A DNA stretch of 64,000 bases from Saprospiraceae bacterium (GTDB lineage: Bacteria; Bacteroidota; Bacteroidia; Chitinophagales; Saprospiraceae): contig JAHDBI010000006.1 of assembly GCA_020630475.1 (NCBI GenBank), positions 1 to 64,000 on the forward strand, in the 5' to 3' direction. Positions 38,452-47,173 of this stretch are shown in pieces. The position numbers and the translations under genes were made by a program. How positions within the stretch are numbered: the stretch's first letter is position 1; each line of letters starts with the position of its first letter. The notes beneath the pieces are model-generated. The model saw only the letters and a list, made by a program, of their open reading frames with translations. It made no database searches and was not told where the DNA came from.

Positions 38452-39705
38452 ATGAACCAATTTACTTTTACAGGCCGTTTAAAAACATCACTCATCATTA
38501 TGATGGTTGTTGGATTGGTAAGTATGGGGTTGACCTGGATTTGGGACGACGAGATACATACCAGATTTTGGTCAAACTATTTGCATAATGCGAGTTTTTT
38601 TACTGGAATTTCGTTGATGGCAGGATTCTTTATTGCCGTTTGCATCACTGCATGGGCTGGATGGTATGCTGTTTTTAAAAGAGTATGGGAAAGTTTTTCT
38701 ATGTTCTTGATCGTTGGACTTGTTCTTATGGCCATTATGGGTCTCGGAGTTTATTTTGGATGGCATCACATTTATCACTGGGCGGATCCAGTAGCTGCTG
38801 TTGAGGATAAGATCATTTCTGGTAAAACAGGATTCTTGAATAAAAACTGGTATCTATTTGGGACGATTGTTATAGTAGGAACATGGTATTTCCTTTCGTC
38901 AAGAATTAGATCTCTTTCGATTGCGGAAGACAATGATGATAATGATACTGATTTTGCGAAGCATAGAAGAATGAGATTGTATGCTGCGATCTTTTTACCT
39001 ATTGCTGGTTTTACAAGTGCAGCAATGGTATGGCAATGGATTATGTCTGTAGATTCTCATTGGTATTCTACACTTTTTGCATGGTATTGTGGAGCAAGTT
39101 GGTTTGTTTCAATGATCTGTTTGACCATTATGTCGCTTTTATATTTAAGAGCTAAAGGATATTTACAGCAAGTTTCTGTAGAGCATATGCACGATTTAGG
39201 TAAGTTTCTTTTTGCCTTCTCTATTTTCTGGACATACTTATGGTTCTCTCAATACATGCTTATTTGGTATGGAAATGTAGGAGAAGAAACTATTTACTAT
39301 AGAACTAGATTTGATCATTTCAAACCTTTGTTTTATGCTAACCTAGTCATCAACTTTTTGTTCCCTTTCTTTGTTTTAATGAGGAATGATACAAAGAGAA
39401 AATTTGGTTCACTTGGTCTTGTTGCTGGTGTTGTATTCATCGGGCATTGGTTAGATTATTTCTTAATGATCAAACCAGGTGTGATGCATACTGCTCACGA
39501 ACATTTAAGCCATGGTCACGATGCTGGTGGCCATCATGATATGAGTTTTCAGCTAGGCGTTCAAATGCCAGGCTTTTTAGAAATAGGTACAATGATTGGA
39601 TTTTTGGGATTGTTTTTATTTGTCTTTTTTAGCGCCTTAAGTAAGGCTTCATTAGTCGCTAAAAATGATCCTTATATACATGAGAGTTTACACCATCACG
39701 TATAA
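38452..39705 (+). CDS. actF: ACIII membrane subunit ActF
   Basis: A 417-residue membrane protein with about ten hydrophobic segments, the second NrfD-related subunit of ACIII (quinol:cytochrome c oxidoreductase quinone-binding subunit 2). Conserved family stretches include FAKHRRMRLYAAIFLPIAGFTSAAMVWQWIMSVDSHWYSTLFAWY and FWTYLWFSQYMLIWYGN. A His-rich loop (HEHLSHGHDAGGHHD, near residue 348) sits between the last helices. Lies 26 bases after actE. Confidence 0.94.
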   Translation: MNQFTFTGRLKTSLIIMMVVGLVSMGLTWIWDDEIHTRFWSNYLHNASFFTGISLMAGFFIAVCITAWAGWYAVFKRVWESFSMFLIVGLVLMAIMGLGVYFGWHHIYHWADPVAAVEDKIISGKTGFLNKNWYLFGTIVIVGTWYFLSSRIRSLSIAEDNDDNDTDFAKHRRMRLYAAIFLPIAGFTSAAMVWQWIMSVDSHWYSTLFAWYCGASWFVSMICLTIMSLLYLRAKGYLQQVSVEHMHDLGKFLFAFSIFWTYLWFSQYMLIWYGNVGEETIYYRTRFDHFKPLFYANLVINFLFPFFVLMRNDTKRKFGSLGLVAGVVFIGHWLDYFLMIKPGVMHTAHEHLSHGHDAGGHHDMSFQLGVQMPGFLEIGTMIGFLGLFLFVFFSALSKASLVAKNDPYIHESLHHHV

Positions 39706-39736
39706 TTTAAATCTTGATTAAAAATTTAAACGAATA

Positions 39737-41230
39737 ATGAGCGGACTTATAGCAATTATAATCGTCATTTTATTAGCTGTCATTTTAGTACAGCTAGGAA
39801 GAGTTTCGGACCTCGCAGCTAAAATACGTGGTGAAGAAAAAGTAGAGCAACAAGGAAATGATCGAACTGCCTTTTGGTTGGTGATTTTCATGATTGTATT
39901 CTTAATAGGATGTGTTGTATCAGCATACTACTATAAGGATGTCATGTTGGGTTACGGCCCACATCAATCGGCATCTGCCCACGGTGGAGATTTAGATAGC
40001 CTCTTTAATGTTACTTTATTCTTTACGGGTATAGTATTCATTCTTACTCAGATTTTATTATTCTGGTATTCTTATAAGTATAGATATAAGAAAGGTCGTG
40101 TATCAAAGTTCTTTGTGCACAGTACTAGCTTAGAAATGGTATGGACGATCATTCCCGCTATTGTAATGACTTTCTTAGTAGTAAAAGGTTTGATGGTTTG
40201 GAATAGCGTTATGCCTGATGTTGGTCCTGAAGATGAAGTTTTAGAAATTGAAGCCACTGGATATCAATTTGCTTGGGATATAAGATACCCCGGAAAAGAT
40301 GGACAATTAGGAACGAAAGATTTTACCAAGATTCAACCAGGTTATAATGACTTAGGTATGGATTGGAACGATGAAAAAACACATGATGATATCGTTTTAA
40401 GTGGTGCGGATATTATTTACTTACCTGTAGATACCATGGTAAGGGTGAGAATCACATCTAAAGATGTATTACACAATTTTTACTTGCCTCACTTTAGAGT
40501 TAAAATGGATGCGATCCCTGGTTTACCGACTTATTTCATTTTTACACCTACAGTCACTACAGAAGAATATAGAGAAAGATTAAGGGATTATCCAGAATGG
40601 CAAGTACCGGCAGATCCAACGGAACCAGATGGTCCACAAAGATGGGAAGCTTTTGATTATGAATTGGCTTGCGCCGAATTATGTGGTACAGGACACTATT
40701 CAATGAGAAGAATTGTACGTATAGTTTCTCTAGAAGAATATAACGAGTGGGCTGCTGGAAGAACCTCCTTCTATTATGACAATGTGAGAAATACTGATGA
40801 TGATCCATTTAAAGGAAAATTATTGAATAGTGAAATAAAGAATCGTAAAAGAGATTTGAATAAAGCATTTAATAATGCATTAAGTGCGACAGACGAGGCT
40901 GCTAAAACGATTAGATTGGAACACGTATTCTTTGCAACGGGTTCGGCAACATTAGAAGATCGTTCTAAGTATGAATTAAACAATGTGGCTGATTTGATTA
41001 AGAAGAATAATGTTACCGTCGAATTAGCCGGTCATACGGATAGTGTTGGTGACGATGCAGGTAATATGAGTTTATCTGAGGCACGAGCTCAAAGTGTATT
41101 GGATTATTTACTAAATAAGGGAGTAAGTGGCCTTTCGGCGAAAGGTTACGGAGAAACTCAACCAGTTGGTGATAATGAAACTGAAGAGGGTAGAGCGGAA
41201 AATAGAAGAACTGAATTAAGAATTAAATAA
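39737..41230 (+). CDS. coxB: Cytochrome c oxidase subunit II fused to an OmpA domain
   Basis: A 497-residue subunit II. Hydrophobic segments near residues 3-20, 46-66 and 90-145 anchor a CuA cupredoxin domain with VLHNFYLPHFRVKMDAIPG and the CuA motif C312-AEL-C316-GTGHYSM. After a linker, residues about 395-497 form a complete OmpA-like domain: FFATGSATLE, ELAGHTDSVGDDAGNMSLSEARA, AKGYGETQPV and ENRRTELRI. The Asp of HTDS and the Arg of SEARA, which bind diaminopimelate in OmpA proteins, are present. The expected caa3-type heme domain is absent. The enzyme passes electrons from cytochrome c to subunit I; the tail may bind peptidoglycan. Confidence 0.94.
   Translation: MSGLIAIIIVILLAVILVQLGRVSDLAAKIRGEEKVEQQGNDRTAFWLVIFMIVFLIGCVVSAYYYKDVMLGYGPHQSASAHGGDLDSLFNVTLFFTGIVFILTQILLFWYSYKYRYKKGRVSKFFVHSTSLEMVWTIIPAIVMTFLVVKGLMVWNSVMPDVGPEDEVLEIEATGYQFAWDIRYPGKDGQLGTKDFTKIQPGYNDLGMDWNDEKTHDDIVLSGADIIYLPVDTMVRVRITSKDVLHNFYLPHFRVKMDAIPGLPTYFIFTPTVTTEEYRERLRDYPEWQVPADPTEPDGPQRWEAFDYELACAELCGTGHYSMRRIVRIVSLEEYNEWAAGRTSFYYDNVRNTDDDPFKGKLLNSEIKNRKRDLNKAFNNALSATDEAAKTIRLEHVFFATGSATLEDRSKYELNNVADLIKKNNVTVELAGHTDSVGDDAGNMSLSEARAQSVLDYLLNKGVSGLSAKGYGETQPVGDNETEEGRAENRRTELRIK
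41134..41146 (-). repeat. CTTTCGCCGAA partial motif, copy 6
   Basis: 11 of 13 bases match, inside the OmpA domain of coxB. With its flanks it forms CCTTTCG-G-CGAAAGG, a perfect inverted repeat. Confidence 0.6.
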
Positions 41231-41247
41231 TATTAAAGAGAACCATT

Positions 41248-43095
41248 ATGGGTCATTTTAAAGCAACACACGAGATGGATGTTATGATTGAGGAAACTGG
41301 TTTTGACGACCACTTTCACGATCATCATCATGGAGATAAGTACCAGTCAAGCTTTATTGGTCACTATATCTTTAGTATGGATCATAAGATCATTGCTCGC
41401 CAGTTTTTATTTACTGGTATTTTTTGGGCGATTATCGGTGCTGCAATGTCTATTGTATTCAGATTACAATTGGGATTTCCAGAAGAAAGTTTAGCGTGGT
41501 TAAAGCCTGTTTTAGGTAAGTGGATTGTAGTGAATTCTGAAGGTATTGGTACACTTGCACCAGAATTCTATTATGCGCTAGTGACGATGCACGGAACGAT
41601 TATCGTATTCTTTGTATTAACAGCTGGACTGAGTGGTACTTTTAGTAATTTGTTAATTCCGCTCCAATTAGGAGCTCGAGATATGGCATCGCCTTTCTTG
41701 AATATGTTGTCATATTGGTTCTTCTTTTTGGCGAGTGTTGTGATGTTTTACTCATTATTCTTAAGTACAGGACCATTCTCAGGTGGATGGACCGCGTATC
41801 CTCCATTGAGTGCTTTACCTCAGGCCTCCTCAGGTTCAGGAGCGGGTATGACCTTATGGTTAGTGAGTTTGACTTTGTTTGTTGTTTCCGTTCTTTTAGG
41901 TGGTATTAACTATGTTACTACTGTTCTTAACTTAAGAACAAAAGGAATGACTATGTGGAGAATGCCTTTAACAATATGGGCTTTCTTTGTTACGGCTATT
42001 TTAGGGATTTTATCTTTCCCGGTTTTAGCGTCAGGATTCTTTATGTTGATGTGTGATAGAGGATTAGGAACATCCTTTTTCCTAAGTGAAATATTTATTG
42101 AAGGTCAAGCTTTAGATTATATTGGCGGAAGCCCAATACTTTACCAGCATTTATTCTGGTTCTTAGGTCATCCGGAGGTATACATTATTATCCTCCCTGC
42201 GATGGGATTAACCTCTGAAGTACTTTCTGTTCATGCAAGAAAACCAATTTTTGGATATAAAGCCATGGTTTATTCTATACTAGCTATTGGATTTTTATCA
42301 TTTATCGTTTGGGCTCACCACATGTTTATGTCAGGTGTTAACCCATTCATATCCAATTTCTTTGTAGTCTTTACTTTGATTATTGCAGTTCCGTCAGCGG
42401 TGAAAGTATTTAACTGGATTACTACCTTATATGGTGGTAATATCCGTTTGAATTCGGCTATGCTTTTTGCTATTGGTTTCGTATCGATGTTTATCTCAGG
42501 AGGTTTGACAGGAATCTTTTTAGGAAACTCTGCGATTGATATCCAGATGCACGATACTTATTTTGTTGTGGCTCACTTCCATATTGTAATGGGAATTGCA
42601 GCCTTCTTTGGAATGTTTGCAGGTATCTATCATTGGTATCCTAAAATGTTCGGAAGATTCATGAACGAGACTATAGGTAAATTACACTTCTGGGGAACAA
42701 TGATTGGTGCCTACGCTATTTTCTGGCCAATGCACTATATCGGTATGGCAGGTGTGCCAAGAAGATATTACAGTTTTGAAACATTCGATGCTTTTGCGCA
42801 TTTCGATGATATGAACAAATTCATTACCATTTCTGCTATTGTTGTTTTTGCAATACAGATCATGTTTGTGATCAACTTCGTTTCTAGTATTTGGAAAGGT
42901 AAAAAAATGACCACGCGTAATCCATGGGGTGCAACTACATTAGAATGGACGACTCCGATCGAAACCGGACACGGTAACTGGGACGGAAAGATACCGGTGG
43001 TGCACAGATGGGCTTATGATTATGGTAAGGATGGAAAAGATTTTATAGATCAGGTTACCCCAATGGCTGAAGGTGAGGTGCCAGGTGACCATTAA
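41248..43095 (+). CDS. ctaD: Cytochrome c oxidase subunit I
   Basis: A 615-residue heme-copper oxidase subunit I with 12 or more membrane helices. Ligand motifs are seen: TMHGTIIVFF (low-spin heme His), the CuB site and His-Tyr cross-link region LGHPEVYIIILP, WAHHMFMSG, and HDTYFVVAHFHIVMG (heme a3 and low-spin heme His). The GHPEVY motif marks an A-type oxidase with the cross-linked Tyr. The N-terminus has a short His cluster (HFHDHHHGDKY) before the first helix. It is encoded 17 bases after coxB, as in ACIII-oxidase supercomplex operons. Confidence 0.97.
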   Translation: MGHFKATHEMDVMIEETGFDDHFHDHHHGDKYQSSFIGHYIFSMDHKIIARQFLFTGIFWAIIGAAMSIVFRLQLGFPEESLAWLKPVLGKWIVVNSEGIGTLAPEFYYALVTMHGTIIVFFVLTAGLSGTFSNLLIPLQLGARDMASPFLNMLSYWFFFLASVVMFYSLFLSTGPFSGGWTAYPPLSALPQASSGSGAGMTLWLVSLTLFVVSVLLGGINYVTTVLNLRTKGMTMWRMPLTIWAFFVTAILGILSFPVLASGFFMLMCDRGLGTSFFLSEIFIEGQALDYIGGSPILYQHLFWFLGHPEVYIIILPAMGLTSEVLSVHARKPIFGYKAMVYSILAIGFLSFIVWAHHMFMSGVNPFISNFFVVFTLIIAVPSAVKVFNWITTLYGGNIRLNSAMLFAIGFVSMFISGGLTGIFLGNSAIDIQMHDTYFVVAHFHIVMGIAAFFGMFAGIYHWYPKMFGRFMNETIGKLHFWGTMIGAYAIFWPMHYIGMAGVPRRYYSFETFDAFAHFDDMNKFITISAIVVFAIQIMFVINFVSSIWKGKKMTTRNPWGATTLEWTTPIETGHGNWDGKIPVVHRWAYDYGKDGKDFIDQVTPMAEGEVPGDH

Positions 43096-43103
43096 AAAGA
43101 ACC

Positions 43104-43997
43104 TTGAGTAAAGTAAAAACATATCAAATCTTAACGGAGAAGAAAACGTATTCTCGTTTTCAGGATTTCAGTATGTTGGTGAAATTTAGACTGACTATGA
43201 TGGTCGTGATTTCATCGCAGTTGGCCTATGCTGTTGCAGCCTATGGAGGAATTGATATGACTGTATTTATCTTTTTAAGTATAGGCGGATTTTTTGTTAC
43301 CTGCGCTGCGAATACCTTGAATCAGGTATTAGAAAGAGATTATGATGCGTTCATGGAACGGACTAAAGACCGACCATTAGCAGCGAAGAGAATGAAAGTT
43401 TCTGATGCTGTTATGTTTGCAGGTATTTTGAGTTTAATCGGTGTATCAGCATTGGCATTTATCAATCCATTAACTGGCTTGTTAGGTACCTTGTCCATGA
43501 TTATTTATGCATTCATTTATACACCACTTAAAAGAGTTTCCACTGTATCAGTGGGTATAGGAGCAATCCCAGGCGCATTGCCAGTTCTTATTGGCTGTAC
43601 TGCTTATAGCGGTACAATTACGCTTCTCGGCTTGTTATTGTTTTGTATTCAGTTTTTGTGGCAGTTTCCTCACTTTTGGGCAATAGGGTATTTAGCCTTT
43701 GATGATTATCAAAAAGCTGGATATAAATTATTACCTGAATCCAATGGACAGATTGATAGAAAAGTTGGATTACATTCATTTATATATGCATTATTATTAA
43801 TCGTTTGCGTATTCCTATTAGTAAATGTTCCGGAAATCAGCGCTGCAGGTATTTTGGTTTGTGCTGTTTTATCCGCCATATACTCAGGATACAGTTTGAA
43901 TTTTTATGTAAAGCATGATAGAATATCAGCGAGAAAATTGATGTTTTCTTCATTCTTTTATTTACCACTTGTTCTAATCGCCTTATTGGTAATGTAA
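43104..43997 (+). CDS. ctaB: Protoheme IX farnesyltransferase (heme O synthase)
   Basis: A 297-residue membrane prenyltransferase of the UbiA family that adds farnesyl to heme b, the first step to heme A for the oxidase. It has the Asp-rich motif NTLNQVLERDYDAFMERTKDRPL near residues 72-94 and a second motif YLAFDDYQKAGYKLLPE. The start is TTG at 43104, nine bases after the subunit I stop. The next in-frame ATG (residue 23) would remove the conserved N-terminal stretch, so TTG is preferred. No ctaA (heme A synthase) is seen in the window. Confidence 0.93.
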   Translation: MSKVKTYQILTEKKTYSRFQDFSMLVKFRLTMMVVISSQLAYAVAAYGGIDMTVFIFLSIGGFFVTCAANTLNQVLERDYDAFMERTKDRPLAAKRMKVSDAVMFAGILSLIGVSALAFINPLTGLLGTLSMIIYAFIYTPLKRVSTVSVGIGAIPGALPVLIGCTAYSGTITLLGLLLFCIQFLWQFPHFWAIGYLAFDDYQKAGYKLLPESNGQIDRKVGLHSFIYALLLIVCVFLLVNVPEISAAGILVCAVLSAIYSGYSLNFYVKHDRISARKLMFSSFFYLPLVLIALLVM

Positions 43998-43998
43998 T

Positions 43999-44577
43999 AT
44001 GAGTACAGTGAGTTTAAATAGCAACAATAGAAGTAGGGTGCATCCACAAAAATTTGCATTGTGGTTATCTATGGGCAGCATCCTTATGATGTTCGCTGCA
44101 TTTACTAGCGCGTATTTGATTAAACAAAGTTCGGGAACTTGGGTAGAATTTGTATTGCCACAGATTTTCTACATCAATACGGGAGTCATTGTTTGTAGTA
44201 GTATAGCTCTTCATATTTCCTGCAGGGCTTTCATTTCAGGTAAAGAATTGATATACAAATCTGGTTTAGTTGTCGCCTTGATTTTAGGAATTGCCTTTTT
44301 GGTTTTCCAATATCAAGGGTGGAACGCTTTATTTGAAATGGGTATTGATTTGAAAGGAAATGCATCAGGTGCTTTTCTATACTTGATAAGTTTTGTGCAT
44401 GCGGCACATATAATCGGAGGAATTGCGGCTCTAGTTTTAGCAATATTACATGCGTTTACGCTTAAATATAAAGTAACAGATAAAAGAAAGAATAGATTTG
44501 AAATGACATTGCACTATTGGCACTTTGTAGATTTGCTTTGGGTGTATTTGTTTGTATTTCTTTTATTCTCAAAATAG
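43999..44577 (+). CDS. Cytochrome c oxidase subunit III, first copy
   Basis: A 192-residue heme-copper oxidase subunit III with five membrane helices. Family marks are AFTSAYLIKQSSGTW near residue 34, SFVHAAHIIGGIAAL and the terminal ALHYWHFVDLLWVYLF type segment (here LHYWHFVDLLWVYLFVFLLF). It starts one base after ctaB's stop. A second subunit III follows directly; both are intact and differ in length, so they are more likely two subunits of one complex than a broken duplicate. Confidence 0.92.
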   Translation: MSTVSLNSNNRSRVHPQKFALWLSMGSILMMFAAFTSAYLIKQSSGTWVEFVLPQIFYINTGVIVCSSIALHISCRAFISGKELIYKSGLVVALILGIAFLVFQYQGWNALFEMGIDLKGNASGAFLYLISFVHAAHIIGGIAALVLAILHAFTLKYKVTDKRKNRFEMTLHYWHFVDLLWVYLFVFLLFSK

Positions 44578-44599
44578 ACATAACGAAAATTTATTATAA

Positions 44600-45598
44600 A
44601 TGGCAACAGATACATTAGCACATACCGATCAGCATGATTCAAAATCAGCTTGGGATGGTGGTGAACGACCATTTAAAGCCAGCTATGGGAAGTTGATGAT
44701 GTGGTACTTTCTGCTTTCGGATGCTTTTACCTTTTCTGGTTTCTTAATTGCTTACGGAGCTTTGAGATTTAGTATGCCTTCATGGCCTATTCCTGACAAA
44801 GTGTTTAGTAGTCTTCCGTTTGATATTCATAACAAGCCTCTGTACTTCGTTACCTTCATGACCTTTGTACTTTTATTTAGTTCTTTTACAATGGTTAGAG
44901 CAGTTCAAGAAGGCCAACGAGAAAATAAAAAAGGTGTTGTAAACTGGATGATTCTAACGGTTATAGGTGGATTAGCATTCTTGTCTTGTCAAGCATGGGA
45001 ATGGAATACACTAATAGCAAAAGAGCATGCTTCAGTAACAACAAACCCTTTTGGAACGCACGTAGATTCAGGAGTTTACTTAGATGCCAAGGGAAACCCT
45101 AGCGATGAAGTGTTTAATCCTGGTGATACTTACCTGATTCATAAAATCACGACGCATGCACATGGTGCAGCACATAGTGATGATCATCACGGTTCCGGTC
45201 ACTCCGCTGATGATCATGGAAAAGAAGATGCGGCTCATAGTCATGGAGCTGCCCATTATGAGGGAGCTGGTGACTATCCTGATGCCTATGTAGATGAGAG
45301 AGGATTTATACATAGAAAGTATAAAGTTTTAAATAGCGAGACTTTGGATCCTGGTGCTGTGGTTCATGAGCCATTTGGCCCAAAAGCGTTTGGAGCTTTG
45401 TTTTTCTTCATTACAGGATTTCACGGTTTTCACGTTTTGTCTGGGGTAATCTTTTTGATTATCATCTTAGTGAACGTAGCTACTGGTCTGTATGTAGAAA
45501 GAAAGAATGGTTACGAAATGGTAGAGAAAATTGGTCTATACTGGCACTTTGTCGATTTAGTATGGATATTCGTTTTCTTGGTATTTTATTTATTGTAA
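44600..45598 (+). CDS. Cytochrome c oxidase subunit III, second copy, with His-rich insert
   Basis: A 332-residue subunit III. Helices and motifs (KLMMWYFLLSDAFTFSGFLIAYGA, FFFITGFHGFHVLSG, LYWHFVDLVWIFVFLVFYLL) match the family. Residues about 150-255 between the helices hold a hydrophilic insert rich in His and Asp (HAHGAAHSDDHHGSGHSADD). Similar His-rich stretches occur in several other proteins of this operon. Lies 22 bases after the first copy and 21 before the subunit IV gene. Confidence 0.93.
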   Translation: MATDTLAHTDQHDSKSAWDGGERPFKASYGKLMMWYFLLSDAFTFSGFLIAYGALRFSMPSWPIPDKVFSSLPFDIHNKPLYFVTFMTFVLLFSSFTMVRAVQEGQRENKKGVVNWMILTVIGGLAFLSCQAWEWNTLIAKEHASVTTNPFGTHVDSGVYLDAKGNPSDEVFNPGDTYLIHKITTHAHGAAHSDDHHGSGHSADDHGKEDAAHSHGAAHYEGAGDYPDAYVDERGFIHRKYKVLNSETLDPGAVVHEPFGPKAFGALFFFITGFHGFHVLSGVIFLIIILVNVATGLYVERKNGYEMVEKIGLYWHFVDLVWIFVFLVFYLL

Positions 45599-45619
45599 AA
45601 CAATTTTAAGGAAGATATA

Positions 45620-46030
45620 ATGGGACATCACTCATACGAAGATTCAGTTAAATTAGTAACTAAGACTATTCTCTTATTGGGAGCGATTACTCTATTTGAG
45701 GTGATTTTCGCTCTTTATGGGAAAGGATATATTATAGAAGGACAAGAATTGCCACTTGTTGTGGTCGGTGGAGTAATGATTGCTTTGAGTTTAGTTAAGG
45801 CATATTATGTGGTATATGAATTTATGCACATGAAGTACGAGGTGCCAGGACTAGTAAAGTCGGTTTTATTACCTACATTATTATTAGTTTGGGCTATCGT
45901 TGCCTTCTTTTGGGAGGGAATGGATTGGAAGAAACGTCGATCCTTGATTCAAGATAAAAATACAGGGCGATACGAAGCCCAGGCCCCTCAAGGACACTTG
46001 ATGTTTGATTCAGAAACAAAAGAATTATAA
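45620..46030 (+). CDS. Cytochrome c oxidase subunit IV family protein
   Basis: A 136-residue protein with three membrane helices (about 13-31, 43-62, 76-94) and the pattern YVVYEFMHMKYEVPGL typical of bacterial subunit IV/COX4-like proteins in this position. A short His pair (GHHS) is at the N-terminus, and the C-terminus is soluble. It is the last gene before the strong terminator at 46035. Confidence 0.88.
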   Translation: MGHHSYEDSVKLVTKTILLLGAITLFEVIFALYGKGYIIEGQELPLVVVGGVMIALSLVKAYYVVYEFMHMKYEVPGLVKSVLLPTLLLVWAIVAFFWEGMDWKKRRSLIQDKNTGRYEAQAPQGHLMFDSETKEL

Positions 46031-46034
46031 AAAT

Positions 46035-46063
46035 AAAAGCGGGGTTTTAATCCCGCTTTTTTT
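46035..46063 (+). terminator. Rho-independent terminator of the act-cox operon
   Basis: AAAAGCGGG (46035-46043) pairs perfectly with CCCGCTTTT (46052-46060) around an 8-base loop, and T residues continue to 46063. It lies five bases after the subunit IV stop. This is the clearest intrinsic terminator in the window. Confidence 0.9.
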
Positions 46064-46081
46064 ATACATAAAAACCTAAGT

Positions 46082-46633
46082 GTGAAAAAGTACATTGCCG
46101 CATTAGCTGTTGTTCTCATATTATTCGTATTTCCTGCAATATCTTGGTACTACTTGCAATCTGGATACGATTATCGATTACAGTCTTTAGATGACTTAAC
46201 ACCGAAAGATAGCCTTAGTACAGAGTTGTTTGTTTTGAAAGGAGACACCTTAAAGGCGGCAGATTTTTTTGAAGGTAAAACCACAATTGTGATGCATAAT
46301 AATCATGAAAGTGTCAAAAATGAATCGGTAGAGGTAGTTTTAGATCAATTTGAAAACAGTTACTCTTTTCAATTTGTTCACCTTGTGGACGACCCCTTAA
46401 AATATTCGACGAAAGTCGGTGAAAAAGAATTGAATACACTCTTTGAAATAGGCAATGACTTCTTAACAAACCATGGTAAATCAGCTTTCAGTATTGTAGA
46501 TCAAAACATGAAAGTTAGAGGATTTTATATGGGGGATGATGATGGTATGCGAAATTTGGTTGAACATATTGCCATCGTATTACCACGAAGACCTGAAAAA
46601 GACATTAAGTTAAAAAGAGATTTAAATCAATAA
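46082..46633 (+). CDS. Sco1/thioredoxin-fold-like protein without metal-binding Cys
   Basis: A 183-residue membrane-anchored protein (one N-terminal helix) starting with GTG, 18 bases after the terminator. Its position and its C-terminal half (AFSIVDQNMKVRGFYMGDDDGMRNLVEHI) resemble Sco1/SenC proteins, which insert copper into CuA of oxidase subunit II. The segment that should carry CxxxC reads IVMHNNHESVKNES with no Cys, and the chain has none at all. Copper binding in the Sco manner is therefore impossible. It may be a divergent assembly factor. Identification as Sco-like is an inference from fold pattern and context. Confidence 0.65.
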   Translation: MKKYIAALAVVLILFVFPAISWYYLQSGYDYRLQSLDDLTPKDSLSTELFVLKGDTLKAADFFEGKTTIVMHNNHESVKNESVEVVLDQFENSYSFQFVHLVDDPLKYSTKVGEKELNTLFEIGNDFLTNHGKSAFSIVDQNMKVRGFYMGDDDGMRNLVEHIAIVLPRRPEKDIKLKRDLNQ

Positions 46634-46635
46634 TT

Positions 46636-47160
46636 ATGGAAAAGCTCTCATTAAAGACTCTGGACAGAGTTGCCTATGTGCTTACGGCGGTCGTTTTACT
46701 TTTGGTTGGTTTGATGCGGAGAGTAAAAATATCTACAGATATCGATTTTAGTTTTTTACCACCAATCATTGCAGGTCTGAATATCTTAACGGCATGTTTG
46801 TTGATCGCTGCGCTCATTCAAATTAAAAAAAGAAATATTGAAGGTCACCGTAAAATGATTTTTGCGGCTATGATTACCTCAGCTCTTTTTCTGCTGTGTT
46901 ATGTCCTATATCATTTTACCACTGCGGAGACATTATATTGTTTTGAGGGCTTTCGCCGAAAGGTGTATTTTGTTTTCCTAATTAGTCATATCATTTTAGC
47001 GGCAGTATCTTTACCATTCATTCTTCTGACCTTCAATCGTGGTTTTACTAGGAATGATGCTCGACATAGAAAATTAGCAAAATGGGTTTTTCCGGTTTGG
47101 CTTTATGTCGCTATTTCTGGACCTATATGCTATTTTATGCTTAAACCATGTTATTTGTAA
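46636..47160 (+). CDS. DUF420 membrane protein
   Basis: A 174-residue integral membrane protein with about five helices. The DUF420 family pattern is clear: IEGHRKMIFAAMITSALFLLCYVLYH near residue 72, FRRKVYFVFLISHIILAAVSLPFIL near 108 and RHRKLAKWVFPVWLYVAISGPICYFML at the end. The family is typically encoded beside cytochrome oxidase genes and is thought to help oxidase assembly. A GGCTTTCGCCGAA motif lies at 46948-46960. Confidence 0.9.
   Translation: MEKLSLKTLDRVAYVLTAVVLLLVGLMRRVKISTDIDFSFLPPIIAGLNILTACLLIAALIQIKKRNIEGHRKMIFAAMITSALFLLCYVLYHFTTAETLYCFEGFRRKVYFVFLISHIILAAVSLPFILLTFNRGFTRNDARHRKLAKWVFPVWLYVAISGPICYFMLKPCYL
46948..46960 (+). repeat. GGCTTTCGCCGAA motif, copy 7
   Basis: Exact match inside the DUF420 gene, read in the third possible frame (Gly-Phe-Arg-Arg-Lys). 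Flanks extend it to GCTTTCG-C-CGAAAGG. Confidence 0.7.
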
Positions 47161-47173
47161 ATTTGCTCTGAAG

